In this document: piece after piece, positions 1 to 5,249 of the stretch
How the letters are laid out: each line of letters starts with the position of its first letter
Numbering within the stretch: position 1 is the stretch's first letter
DNA from: Nitrospinae bacterium CG22_combo_CG10-13_8_21_14_all_47_10
GTDB lineage: Bacteria > Nitrospinota > Nitrospinia > Nitrospinales > VA-1
DNA: 5,249 nucleotides
Direction of reading: 5' to 3'
NCBI GenBank assembly: GCA_002786505.1
Contig: PCTK01000133.1
Location: 393-5,641 of the forward strand
Translations under genes and position numbers: made by a program
Notes under the pieces: generated by a model
Seen by the model: only the letters and a program-made list of their open reading frames with translations
Databases searched by the model: none
Told to the model about the DNA's origin: nothing

Positions 1-110
1 CAGTATGGATAGCCGATGCCTCAATAAGTTTAACGGGTGAAGGCGTGGTTGACGATGAGCAAAGAAAAGGCTGGCTGGCAAAAATATTGAGCAAGGTATG
101 GCCCTTTTAA
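1..110 (+). CDS. flgH: Flagellar L-ring protein FlgH, C-terminal end (partial, 5' end outside window)
   Basis: Seen: the frame beginning at base 3 is open from the window edge to a TAA at 108-110 and encodes 35 residues. They include VWIADASISLTGEG, then GWLAKIL, and end in KVWPF. Known of the family: FlgH C-termini carry an I-A-D-A-x-I segment, then a G-x-G/E-x-V turn, a G-W-L helix and a hydrophobic end. FlgH is the outer-membrane lipoprotein that forms the L ring, a bushing for the rod in the outer membrane. The neighbour flgI (P ring) two genes downstream supports the call. The signal peptide, lipobox and most of the protein lie upstream of the window. The following lipoprotein gene starts 10 nt after the stop, so the genes are probably co-transcribed. 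Confidence 0.88.
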   Translation, partial: VWIADASISLTGEGVVDDEQRKGWLAKILSKVWPF

Positions 111-120
111 GTGAGTTTTT

Positions 121-525
121 ATGAAGCCAAATATGACCATTAAAAAACTAATATCGTTACTATTGATAGCGGGCGGAATTTCCTGGGGTTGCCAGGCTGT
201 AGTGGAAGATTTGACAGGTCCCAGCAGTCTGGGAAACAGGTTAGGAATTCAGGGACTGTTTGGAGGCGCTGGAATAAAAAATGATGGTGCCAGCCAGGCA
301 ACGATAAAGGTAGAGGTCTTTACGGTGGACAATGTTCCGGTAACCGGCGCCACGGTTACGTTGACAACAACCTTGGGAACTTTGGCTTCGGCTTCATTGA
401 CCACAGGGGCAGGTGGTGCGGCGACTACAACACTAACTTCAGGAACGACTACGGGCACAGCATTCGTAACAGCCACGGTAGACAACGTCAGCGCAACGAC
501 ATCCGTTCCGATAATAAGCTTTTAA
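121..525 (+). CDS. Small lipoprotein with one Big_1/invasin-type Ig-like domain, inserted between flgH and flgI
   Basis: No named family is recognised for the full protein (134 aa). Seen: a basic N-terminus (MKPNMTIKK), a hydrophobic stretch at residues 10-20 and a Cys at position 24 in the context SWGC. This looks like a lipoprotein signal peptide, although Ser at -3 and Trp at -2 make a poor lipobox. The mature protein would start CQAVVED, followed by a Gly-rich linker (about 33-57). One beta domain follows at about 59-132, with the pattern ATIKVEVFTVDNVPVTGATV, then LGTLASASLTTGAGGA, then VTATVDN. That order (V-x-V, PVxGAxV, GxL, T-xx-G-x-A, VTA) is typical of bacterial Ig-like domain 1 as in invasins. 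Gln at +2 of the Cys is not an inner-membrane retention residue under the enterobacterial Lol rule, so an outer-membrane location is inferred. ATG 121 has a weak GTGAG site at 111-115; ATG 133 (MTIKK) is an alternative start. Its position suggests a role near the L/P ring, but this is inference only. Confidence 0.8.
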   Translation: MKPNMTIKKLISLLLIAGGISWGCQAVVEDLTGPSSLGNRLGIQGLFGGAGIKNDGASQATIKVEVFTVDNVPVTGATVTLTTTLGTLASASLTTGAGGAATTTLTSGTTTGTAFVTATVDNVSATTSVPIISF

Positions 526-536
526 TCCAGGGTTTT

Positions 537-1214
537 ATGTCTGATTTCATAAAAAATTCCATAGAACGATTTAAGAGCAAAGGGAAGGAGGGGATCCTTT
601 TCCTTCTTTTATCCATCGGGGTCTTTGTGGCATGCCAGGGGGCGCTTGAAGATGGAACGCCATTCGGCCCTTCCACTTCTGTATTTAAAATTTTACCCAC
701 CACATCCGTTGTGACAACAGGAGACACTTTAACTTTTGTACCTTTTGGCGGAACGGCACCATTTTCCTGGACCAGTTCCAACACGAGCATAGGCACCATT
801 GTTGTGAACACGGGCGTGTTCACAGCCGGTACAACACAGGGTACTACTACTGTAACTGCTGTTGATGCGGTGGGCAATGTTGCCACAGCATCGGTAACTA
901 TTCCTGGCCTTGCCTTGACTTTCGACCCGACCGGAGTAACACAGGTAGCTGTAAACACAGATGATGTGATTACGGTAACGGCAAATGGTTCGGGAGCGGG
1001 TTTTACGGCCACTGTTGTCAACAACGATACCGGATCAACTTTTATATTAAAACCCACTTTCTCAGCAACCACGGGAACAACGTTTACGCTCACTTCGCCA
1101 GCGACTTTGCCGACTCTGGCCCAGGGCAATCAGACTTTCACGATTACTGTTACCGACACGGGCAACAGCAATAAGGGTACGCTCACATATGTATTCCAGG
1201 CAGATACAGTCTAA
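537..1214 (+). CDS. Putative lipoprotein with Big_2-like Ig domain plus a second beta-rich domain
   Basis: Not recognised as a named flagellar protein (225 aa). Seen: an unusually long, charged N-region (residues 1-19), a hydrophobic core at 20-32 and Cys33 in the lipobox-like context VFVAC. After the Cys comes QGALEDGTPFGPS, which resembles the start of the preceding lipoprotein (CQ, ED and GPS are shared). Residues about 50-125 look like a Big_2-type Ig domain: SVVTTGDTLTF, PFSWTSSNTSIGTI, GVFTAG, then TTTVTAVDAVGN and an ASVTI strand. Residues about 128-223 form a second Thr-rich, beta-type segment ending TFTITVTDTGN...LTYVFQ, possibly a diverged Ig-like fold. The gene starts 11 nt after the previous stop with AGGG at 529-532 as ribosome binding site, and ends 19 nt before flgI. 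Likely exported and lipid-anchored, facing the periplasm or the surface. Function unknown; a basal-body accessory or a surface adhesin are both possible. Confidence 0.78.
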   Translation: MSDFIKNSIERFKSKGKEGILFLLLSIGVFVACQGALEDGTPFGPSTSVFKILPTTSVVTTGDTLTFVPFGGTAPFSWTSSNTSIGTIVVNTGVFTAGTTQGTTTVTAVDAVGNVATASVTIPGLALTFDPTGVTQVAVNTDDVITVTANGSGAGFTATVVNNDTGSTFILKPTFSATTGTTFTLTSPATLPTLAQGNQTFTITVTDTGNSNKGTLTYVFQADTV

Positions 1215-1224
1215 ATCTCAAACT

Positions 1225-1236
1225 GGGGAAACTATG
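1225..1236 (+). promoter_or_regulatory. Ribosome binding site and start codon deciding the flgI start
   Basis: GGGGA at 1225-1229 sits 4 nt before ATG 1234. The in-frame upstream ATG at 1189 lies inside the preceding lipoprotein gene, has no purine-rich site in front of it and would put 15 polar residues before the signal peptide. The 1234 start gives a normal Sec signal and a normal FlgI length. Confidence 0.75.
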
Positions 1237-2361
1237 GTTAATCATTATTTCGGACAAAAATTCTGGGCAGTTTTAATACTGGTATTTTTTCTCGCAAGCC
1301 CGGCTCATTCTGCGCGGATCAAAGATTTATCCGGCATAAAAGGAGTCCGAAGCAACCAATTGATCGGTTTGGGATTGGTAATCGGGTTGACGGGAACCGG
1401 TGACAGCGCGACCAACGTATTTTTCTCCATTCAGACGATTGTCAGCATGCTGAAAAAGATGGGGGTAACCGTTCCCACCGCAGAAGTTGACCAGTTGAAA
1501 TTTAAAAATATCGCAACAGTTATCGTCACAGCCGACCTTCCTGCATTTGCATCACAGGGAGATCATATTGATGTGACGGTGTCGTCGTTGGGTGATTCCA
1601 AAAGCCTTCAAGGTGGAACGCTTTTAATGACACCGCTCAAAGGTCCGGACACCAATACCTATGCGGTAGCCCAGGGACCCATCTCGATAGGAGGTTTTGC
1701 TGTAGCGGGAGGTGCCCGGGGGGTTCAGAAAAACCACCTGACGGTTGGAAGAATTGCAAATGGCGCTTTGGTTGAAAGGGAAATTAAATACAACTTTAAT
1801 GTCAAAGATGAAATCATTCTGGCATTGAAAAAAACAGACTTCACCACCGCAAGTAGAATTAGCAAAGCTATCAATGATGACATGAAGGACACTCTGGCCT
1901 CTATGATTGATGGGGGGACTGTTCGGGTAAAGGTCCCCGAATTATTTCAGAAAAATACTTCGGGTTTTGTTACAAGAATTGAGAATCTGGATGTCAATCC
2001 CGACTCAGAAGCCAAAGTCATCATTGATGAGCGCACCGGAACGGTGGTGATGGGAGAAAATGTAAAAATTTCCTCTGTCGCGGTCGCCCACGGGGCCTTA
2101 TTCATCCATATTAAGGAGGAAACGATAGTTTCCCAACCTCCTCCGCTGGCGCCGGAAAATGCGGAAACGGTCATTCTTCCCCGAACCCGGATAGGAGTGG
2201 GAGAAGGGCAAGACAAACTTCTTGTCATTCCTAAAAGTGTATCCTTGGGAGATGTTGTCAAGGGGTTGAACTCGATTGGGGTCACGCCAAGGGATTTGAT
2301 TTCCATCCTTCAGGCTATCAAAGCTTCGGGAGCCCTGCACGCTCGCTTGGAAATTATTTAA
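1234..2361 (+). CDS. flgI: Flagellar P-ring protein FlgI
   Basis: FlgI forms the periplasmic P ring, which surrounds the distal rod at the peptidoglycan layer and joins FlgH to make the LP-ring bushing. Seen: 375 aa from ATG 1234, close to the usual family length (about 365-370). A Sec signal peptide occupies residues 1-26/27 (hydrophobic AVLILVFFLAS, then PAHSA). The mature N-terminus reads RIKDLSGIKGVRSNQLIGLG, followed by LVIGLTGTGDS, which is the family hallmark. Further conserved segments are the FASQGDHIDVTVSSLGDSKS block, the LKGPD...AVAQGP block, the IDERTGTVVMGENV segment and the closing LISILQAIKASGALHARLEI. No frameshift or gap is visible. It is 19 nt downstream of the second Ig-like lipoprotein gene, so it belongs to the flgH transcript. 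FlgA, the usual P-ring assembly chaperone, is not in this window. Confidence 0.97.
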   Translation: MVNHYFGQKFWAVLILVFFLASPAHSARIKDLSGIKGVRSNQLIGLGLVIGLTGTGDSATNVFFSIQTIVSMLKKMGVTVPTAEVDQLKFKNIATVIVTADLPAFASQGDHIDVTVSSLGDSKSLQGGTLLMTPLKGPDTNTYAVAQGPISIGGFAVAGGARGVQKNHLTVGRIANGALVEREIKYNFNVKDEIILALKKTDFTTASRISKAINDDMKDTLASMIDGGTVRVKVPELFQKNTSGFVTRIENLDVNPDSEAKVIIDERTGTVVMGENVKISSVAVAHGALFIHIKEETIVSQPPPLAPENAETVILPRTRIGVGEGQDKLLVIPKSVSLGDVVKGLNSIGVTPRDLISILQAIKASGALHARLEII

Positions 2362-2559
2362 GGTCCCATGAAATTCCGGAAATTTTTGCCTCCCCGCACC
2401 CTGAATCACCCAGGGCTTCTCCGCCAACCATTTACCAGTAATGCTTGTAACCAATTGCATTTAAAAGACTTATGTTGTCGGTTCGGGCTTCTGCTTTGAT
2501 GGGAGATTTTGGTACGTTGCTTGCAAAAATTTATTAAAGAGATTTAAAACGAGGACAAT
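2362..2559. other. 198-nt intergenic region between flgI and flgJ
   Basis: This is the largest gene-free stretch in the window. It contains the sigma-54-type promoter at 2509-2525 and the flgJ ribosome binding site (GAGGA, 2551-2555, 4 nt before ATG 2560). Also seen are an 8-bp perfect palindrome, TTCCGGAA (2374-2381), and a 5-bp inverted repeat, CCCTG/CAGGG (2399-2403 and 2411-2415), with no T-run after it. A 43-codon open frame (2368-2499) is judged non-coding. No convincing rho-independent terminator for the upstream transcript is visible, so read-through from flgI into flgJ is possible. Confidence 0.7.
2509..2525 (+). promoter_or_regulatory. Sigma-54 (RpoN) promoter for flgJ-flgN-flgK
   Basis: Seen: TTGGTACGTTGCTTGCA. 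The invariant GG is at 2511-2512 and the invariant GC at 2523-2524, with exactly 10 bp between them. Against the known consensus YTGGCACGRNNNTTGCW only two of the fixed positions differ (T for C after GG, and T for R). Placing the final C at -12 predicts transcription start near 2536, which leaves a 24-nt leader before ATG 2560 with the ribosome binding site inside it. Many polar-flagellum systems use RpoN plus an enhancer-binding activator (FleQ/FlrC/FlgR type) for mid-hierarchy genes, so this control fits the genes downstream. The activator site could not be identified. Confidence 0.78.
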
Positions 2560-2970
2560 ATGGATTCCATCAAATCAGCTCAAATCCAAAATACTTTGTT
2601 TAACCAACTGACAGAGAAGAATTTGGAGCGTATGAGAGGCCAATCGAAATTTGGCAAACTTGGCTCCGATAAAGACATGGAAAAAGTGGCACGGGATTTC
2701 GAATCGGTTTTTGTTAACAAATTGTTTGAGTCTATGAGGAAAGCGATCCCCAAATCAGGTCTTTTTGATAGTTCGGCTATGGAAATGTATCAGTCGATGA
2801 TGGATCAGGAAATGGCTAAAAATATGTCTGAGCGAAAGGGAATGGGGCTGGGAGAAATGGTCTATAAAGATTTAAGCAAGATGGATAAAATCCTTCGAGG
2901 TGAGGCACTTTCCTCTTCAACCTCCCAAATACCCATGACTCTAAAAACCGGAAATGAATTGGGAGAATAA
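2560..2970 (+). CDS. flgJ: Single-domain FlgJ-type rod-binding (rod cap) protein
   Basis: This is the scaffold that caps and promotes assembly of the flagellar rod in the periplasm. Seen: 136 aa, mostly one rod-binding domain at about residues 38-107. It has the helix VARDFESVFVNKLFESMRKA (43-62), then SGLFDSSAMEMYQSMMDQEM, then GMGLGEMVYKDL, matching the FlgJ N-terminal pattern F-E-x-x-F-x-x-x-L-x-x-x-M-R and Y-x-x-M-x-D-x-x. It has no room for the C-terminal glucosaminidase/muramidase domain of the roughly 315-aa enterobacterial FlgJ. Such short FlgJ proteins are common outside the gamma- and beta-proteobacteria and rely on a separate peptidoglycan hydrolase. No Sec signal is present, consistent with export by the flagellar type III system. 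The start has GAGGA at 2551-2555. It is the first gene after the predicted sigma-54 promoter; flgN follows after 3 nt. Confidence 0.9.
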   Translation: MDSIKSAQIQNTLFNQLTEKNLERMRGQSKFGKLGSDKDMEKVARDFESVFVNKLFESMRKAIPKSGLFDSSAMEMYQSMMDQEMAKNMSERKGMGLGEMVYKDLSKMDKILRGEALSSSTSQIPMTLKTGNELGE

Positions 2971-2973
2971 GAT

Positions 2974-3477
2974 ATGAACCGGTTATATAAGAATCTTGAA
3001 GATTTACTAAAACAAAAAATCAAGCTTTATGAAAATTTCACTAAGCTTTTGGAAAACGAATGGGTTTGTGTCTCCAATTATTCCTACGACTCTTTGCAGG
3101 AAATTATTGCCAAAAAAGAAGACCAGGTTCTGCAAATGCAGTCGCTGGAAAACAGCCGCTCTTGCTTAATGAAGAAAATAGCGGAGAAACTGCAAGTGCG
3201 TCCATCAAGTTTGACTCTTAAAAAATTGATCCAAATAAAAGGAAATCCCTATAAAAATAATCTGGCGCAGTGCAGAAAGAAGTTACTTTTCCAAATTAAA
3301 CAAATCAATGAATGGAGTGAAAGGGTCAGAAATTTGATGGATCATTCTGCTCTGTCATTAAAAAAATCATTGGCCTATATCCACTCTGCCGATGAAAAGG
3401 CGCAGTCTCCCTATTTGGCCAATGGCCGGGTGATGCAGGGGCGCGCCGAGGGTAAAATGGTGAGCATGGATGTTTAA
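2974..3477 (+). CDS. flgN: FlgN-family flagellar export chaperone
   Basis: FlgN is a cytoplasmic chaperone that binds the C-terminal helices of FlgK and FlgL and brings them to the export gate. Seen: 167 aa, almost wholly alpha-helical and charged. The N-terminal helix (MNRLYKNLEDLLKQKIKLYE) is followed by a second long helix containing the LQEIIAKKEDQVLQMQSLE segment, typical of FlgN (heptad hydrophobics and a K-E-x-x-x-x-x-x-x-x-x-E pattern). A final helix at about 92-135 precedes a flexible tail with YLANGR (147-152). A similar Tyr...Gly-Arg/Gln tail is common in FlgN homologues of non-enteric bacteria. Sequence conservation is low in this family, so the call rests on helix pattern, length and position directly before flgK. 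The ribosome binding site GGGAG (2961-2965) lies inside the end of flgJ, with only 3 nt between the genes, suggesting translational coupling. No flgM lies between flgJ and flgN. Confidence 0.8.
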   Translation: MNRLYKNLEDLLKQKIKLYENFTKLLENEWVCVSNYSYDSLQEIIAKKEDQVLQMQSLENSRSCLMKKIAEKLQVRPSSLTLKKLIQIKGNPYKNNLAQCRKKLLFQIKQINEWSERVRNLMDHSALSLKKSLAYIHSADEKAQSPYLANGRVMQGRAEGKMVSMDV

Positions 3478-3533
3478 CAGGAATCAGGTTGAAACTTTGA
3501 TTTTATCCAACTGGTTTTAAGAGGTCCGCTTTA

Positions 3534-5213
3534 ATGACATCCAATATATTCAGCGTACTGAATACCGCAAAATTGGGGTTACTGGCCCAGCAGTTAGCCA
3601 TCGAAGTTACTGGGCAGAATATTGCCAATGTGCAAACTGAAGGTTACTCGCGTCAGGAGGTCAATTTTGAAGCCATGAACCCCAGAAGCTTCAGTTTAGG
3701 GCAACTTGGCACCGGGGTTCGCGTTGCGGGCATTGAGCGTGCCCATGATAAATTTTTATTTTCGCAAATTTTAAGCGAAGGCGACACACTGGGCAGGTTT
3801 CAGATAAGAAAAGATGTTTTCGACCAGCTCGAATTATTACTCAGCGAAACCAACGGACAAAGCCTCAATCAATCCTTAAGTAAGTTTTTTGATGGACTGC
3901 AAGATGTGGCTTCTAATCCCACTGGCTTGCCTGAACGTTCCAGCCTTCTTGCAGAGGCGCAAAACCTGGCCTCGGCTTTTAATTATCTTGGCGAATCATT
4001 ATTTCAAATTCAACAGAATCTGGATTCGGCCATTTCGGTGGAAGTGGCAAAAATAAACAGTCTTGCCCAGGAAATTGCGGCATTGAACAAATCCATCCAT
4101 GCCAATGAGCCCACCACATTTAGCGCCAATGATTTGCGAGATAAAAGGGATCTGAAAGTAAAAGAACTTTCTGAATTGATTGATTTGAATTTTGTTGACG
4201 AACAGGATGGGCAAATCAGCCTGACTCTGGATGACGGGACTCCTCTGGTATTACAGTCCACAGCTTTTACTATGGACACTTCCATAAACGGAAATAACAA
4301 ATCTTTTCTCGATATTGGAATCCAGGACTCTGCGGGAAACAGCACGAATATCACTTCGTCGATCACCGGGGGAACTCTCAGGGGTTATCTGGATATGCGC
4401 GATACGGAAGTGGAAGCTGTGAGAGATAAACTGGACCGGCTGGCGGCAGGTTTTGTCCAGGAGTTCAACGAAATTCACCAGCAGGGATTTGGAATTGACG
4501 GATCAACAGGAAACAATTTTTTTACCGCTTTAAAAACGACCGTATTGACCAATGTCAATAATACCGGATCGGCCACATTAACGGCGTCCAACGGAGATCC
4601 CTCGAATATTTCAATAGATAAATATGAAATCACTCTAACAGGTACAAATTCATTTTCATTGGCAAATTTAACAACGGGGGCCAGTTCAGGAACATTCACT
4701 TTTACATCGGGTTCTACGTTTAACCTTGCAAATGGTTTTGCGGTCACAATTTCAGGAACTCCGGCTGTGGGGGATAAGTTTAAACTTTCGGTTTCAGAAA
4801 GCGCGGCCCGGGACTTTTCAGTTTCAAACGGAGTGTTATCCAATTCCAATAAAGTATCAGCGGGACTCAACTCCAGTACAGATGGCGCCAATGCTTCGAA
4901 GTTGATGGAGTTGCAATCCAAATTAGTATTCGATAGCGTTACTCTGAAAGCAGGTTCAGGGACGTTCACATTTGATGAGTTTTATAGTTCGATAGTCAGT
5001 ACAGTTGGAATCCAGTCATTTTCTTCCCGGTCTACCTTGTCCCAGCAGGATGGAATTCTTCTTCAATTGAATGCAAGACGGGAGAGCATCGCAGGCGTTT
5101 CAATAGATGAGGAAATGATCAACATGATTAAGTTCCAACAAGCCTATAATGCCGCCGCTCGTCTCATCGGGGTTGCGGACGAGCTTCTGGATACAATAAT
5201 TTCTCAAGTCTAA
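3534..5213 (+). CDS. flgK: Flagellar hook-associated protein 1, FlgK
   Basis: FlgK is the first of the two hook-filament junction proteins; it is exported by the flagellar type III system and polymerises on the hook tip. Seen: 559 aa, close to the 553 aa of Salmonella FlgK. The N-terminal rod/hook D0 helix includes NIANVQTEGYSRQ (29-41), the FlgK form of the flagellar signature. A long helical D1 region follows, with SLSKFFDGLQDVASNPTGLP and LRDKRDLKVKELSEL. The conserved GGTLRGYLDMRD segment then leads to LDRLAAGFVQEFNEIHQQGF. A Thr/Ser-rich beta insertion at about 333-421 contains YEITLTGT and FAVTISGTPAVGDKF, the variable surface domain seen in many FlgK proteins. The C-terminal D1/D0 helices end the protein (GVSIDEEMINMIKFQQAYNA at 521-540, then ELLDTIISQV). 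Start ATG 3534 has AAGAGG at 3519-3524, 9 nt upstream. No signal peptide, as expected. It lies 56 nt after flgN, in the same predicted transcript. Confidence 0.97.
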   Translation: MTSNIFSVLNTAKLGLLAQQLAIEVTGQNIANVQTEGYSRQEVNFEAMNPRSFSLGQLGTGVRVAGIERAHDKFLFSQILSEGDTLGRFQIRKDVFDQLELLLSETNGQSLNQSLSKFFDGLQDVASNPTGLPERSSLLAEAQNLASAFNYLGESLFQIQQNLDSAISVEVAKINSLAQEIAALNKSIHANEPTTFSANDLRDKRDLKVKELSELIDLNFVDEQDGQISLTLDDGTPLVLQSTAFTMDTSINGNNKSFLDIGIQDSAGNSTNITSSITGGTLRGYLDMRDTEVEAVRDKLDRLAAGFVQEFNEIHQQGFGIDGSTGNNFFTALKTTVLTNVNNTGSATLTASNGDPSNISIDKYEITLTGTNSFSLANLTTGASSGTFTFTSGSTFNLANGFAVTISGTPAVGDKFKLSVSESAARDFSVSNGVLSNSNKVSAGLNSSTDGANASKLMELQSKLVFDSVTLKAGSGTFTFDEFYSSIVSTVGIQSFSSRSTLSQQDGILLQLNARRESIAGVSIDEEMINMIKFQQAYNAAARLIGVADELLDTIISQV

Positions 5214-5246
5214 GGCGTTAATGCTTTATAAATAGGGAGAACCGGA

Positions 5247-5249
5247 ATG
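5247..5249 (+). CDS. Start codon of the next gene, probably flgL (partial, rest outside window)
   Basis: The last three bases are ATG. A strong ribosome binding site, AGGGAGA (5234-5240), sits 6 nt before it, so a gene very likely starts here, 33 nt after the flgK stop. By the usual order flgN-flgK-flgL this is probably the second hook-filament junction protein, but no protein sequence is visible. A nearer ATG at 5221 opens only four codons before a stop. Confidence 0.5.

Noticed and set aside
488..1129. 213-codon open frame on the minus strand, opposite the second lipoprotein gene
   Set aside because: It is a mirror effect: Thr-rich coding sequence (ACN codons) gives Val- and Pro-rich stop-free frames on the other strand. 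It has no credible signal peptide or domain, and the plus-strand gene has an Ig-like pattern, a signal peptide and operon spacing. The minus-strand frame at 249-485 has the same explanation.
1189..1233. Upstream in-frame ATG (1189) as the start of flgI
   Set aside because: It overlaps the preceding lipoprotein gene by 26 nt, lacks a ribosome binding site and adds 15 polar residues before the signal peptide.
2399..2415. Inverted repeat CCCTG-7 nt-CAGGG as a terminator after flgI
   Set aside because: The stem is only 5 bp and is followed by CTTCTCCG rather than a T-run, so it is not a convincing rho-independent terminator.
2098..2460. 120-codon minus-strand open frame crossing the flgI end into the intergenic gap
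   Set aside because: It mostly overlaps flgI, shows no recognisable domain and would end inside a conserved P-ring segment. No good ribosome binding site was seen.
2368..2499. 43-codon plus-strand frame (starts MKFRKFLPPRTL) in the flgI-flgJ gap, with AAGG just upstream
   Set aside because: Its composition (Leu, Cys, Arg, Pro, with no hydrophobic segment or repeat) looks like chance open sequence, and it resembles no family. It ends 10 nt before the sigma-54 promoter. Conservation in relatives would be needed to revive it.
3478..3533. Possible promoter or hairpin between flgN and flgK
   Set aside because: CTGG and GC elements are present but 13 bp apart instead of 10, so they do not form a sigma-54 site. 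The best inverted repeat (GTTG/CAAC) is only 4 bp.
4475..4969. 164-codon minus-strand open frame inside flgK
   Set aside because: It lies opposite the Thr/Ser-rich beta insertion of FlgK and is Val/Pro/Glu-rich in the same mirror fashion. FlgK is certain on the plus strand.
1..5249. CRISPR array, tRNA/rRNA genes, insertion sequence or defence system
   Set aside because: No regularly spaced direct repeats, no cloverleaf or rRNA-like segments, and no transposase or terminal inverted repeats were seen. The window is filled by flagellar and lipoprotein genes.

Overview
This window is part of a flagellar gene cluster on the + strand of a Gram-negative, didermic bacterium. The evidence is an L-ring protein (flgH), a P-ring protein with a Sec signal peptide (flgI), two lipoprotein signal peptides and a sigma-54-type promoter. 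The order flgH..flgI-flgJ-flgN-flgK-(flgL), the short single-domain FlgJ and the sigma-54 site resemble flagellar clusters of Deltaproteobacteria-grade lineages, Nitrospirota or Nitrospinota. The exact taxon cannot be fixed from this sequence; that placement is a low-confidence inference.

Layout: 1-110 is the last 35 codons of flgH. Two tightly spaced small lipoprotein genes follow (121-525 and 537-1214), both rich in Thr, Gly and Val and built from predicted bacterial Ig-like beta domains. Next comes flgI (1234-2361). The gaps between these four genes are only 10, 11 and 19 nt, so they read as one transcript. A 198-nt gap (2362-2559) separates flgI from flgJ. It holds a near-consensus sigma-54 promoter at 2509-2525, which should start a second transcript carrying flgJ (2560-2970), flgN (2974-3477), flgK (3534-5213) and the next gene, probably flgL, whose ribosome binding site and ATG are the last bases of the window.

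How the genes fit together: FlgH and FlgI build the L and P rings through which the rod passes the outer membrane and peptidoglycan. FlgJ caps the growing rod. FlgN is the cytoplasmic chaperone that delivers FlgK and FlgL to the export gate. FlgK is the first hook-filament junction protein. The promoter split is informative: ring genes lie upstream and the rod-cap, chaperone and junction genes lie downstream of an enhancer-dependent promoter.

The main novelty is the pair of Ig-like lipoproteins between flgH and flgI, a place where the two ring genes are normally adjacent. Both mature proteins begin with a related Cys-Gln...Glu-Asp...Gly-Pro-Ser segment, suggesting a related pair. Their position suggests an accessory role at the outer-membrane part of the basal body, but nothing in the sequence proves this. 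flgM, often found between flgJ and flgN, is absent from that slot.
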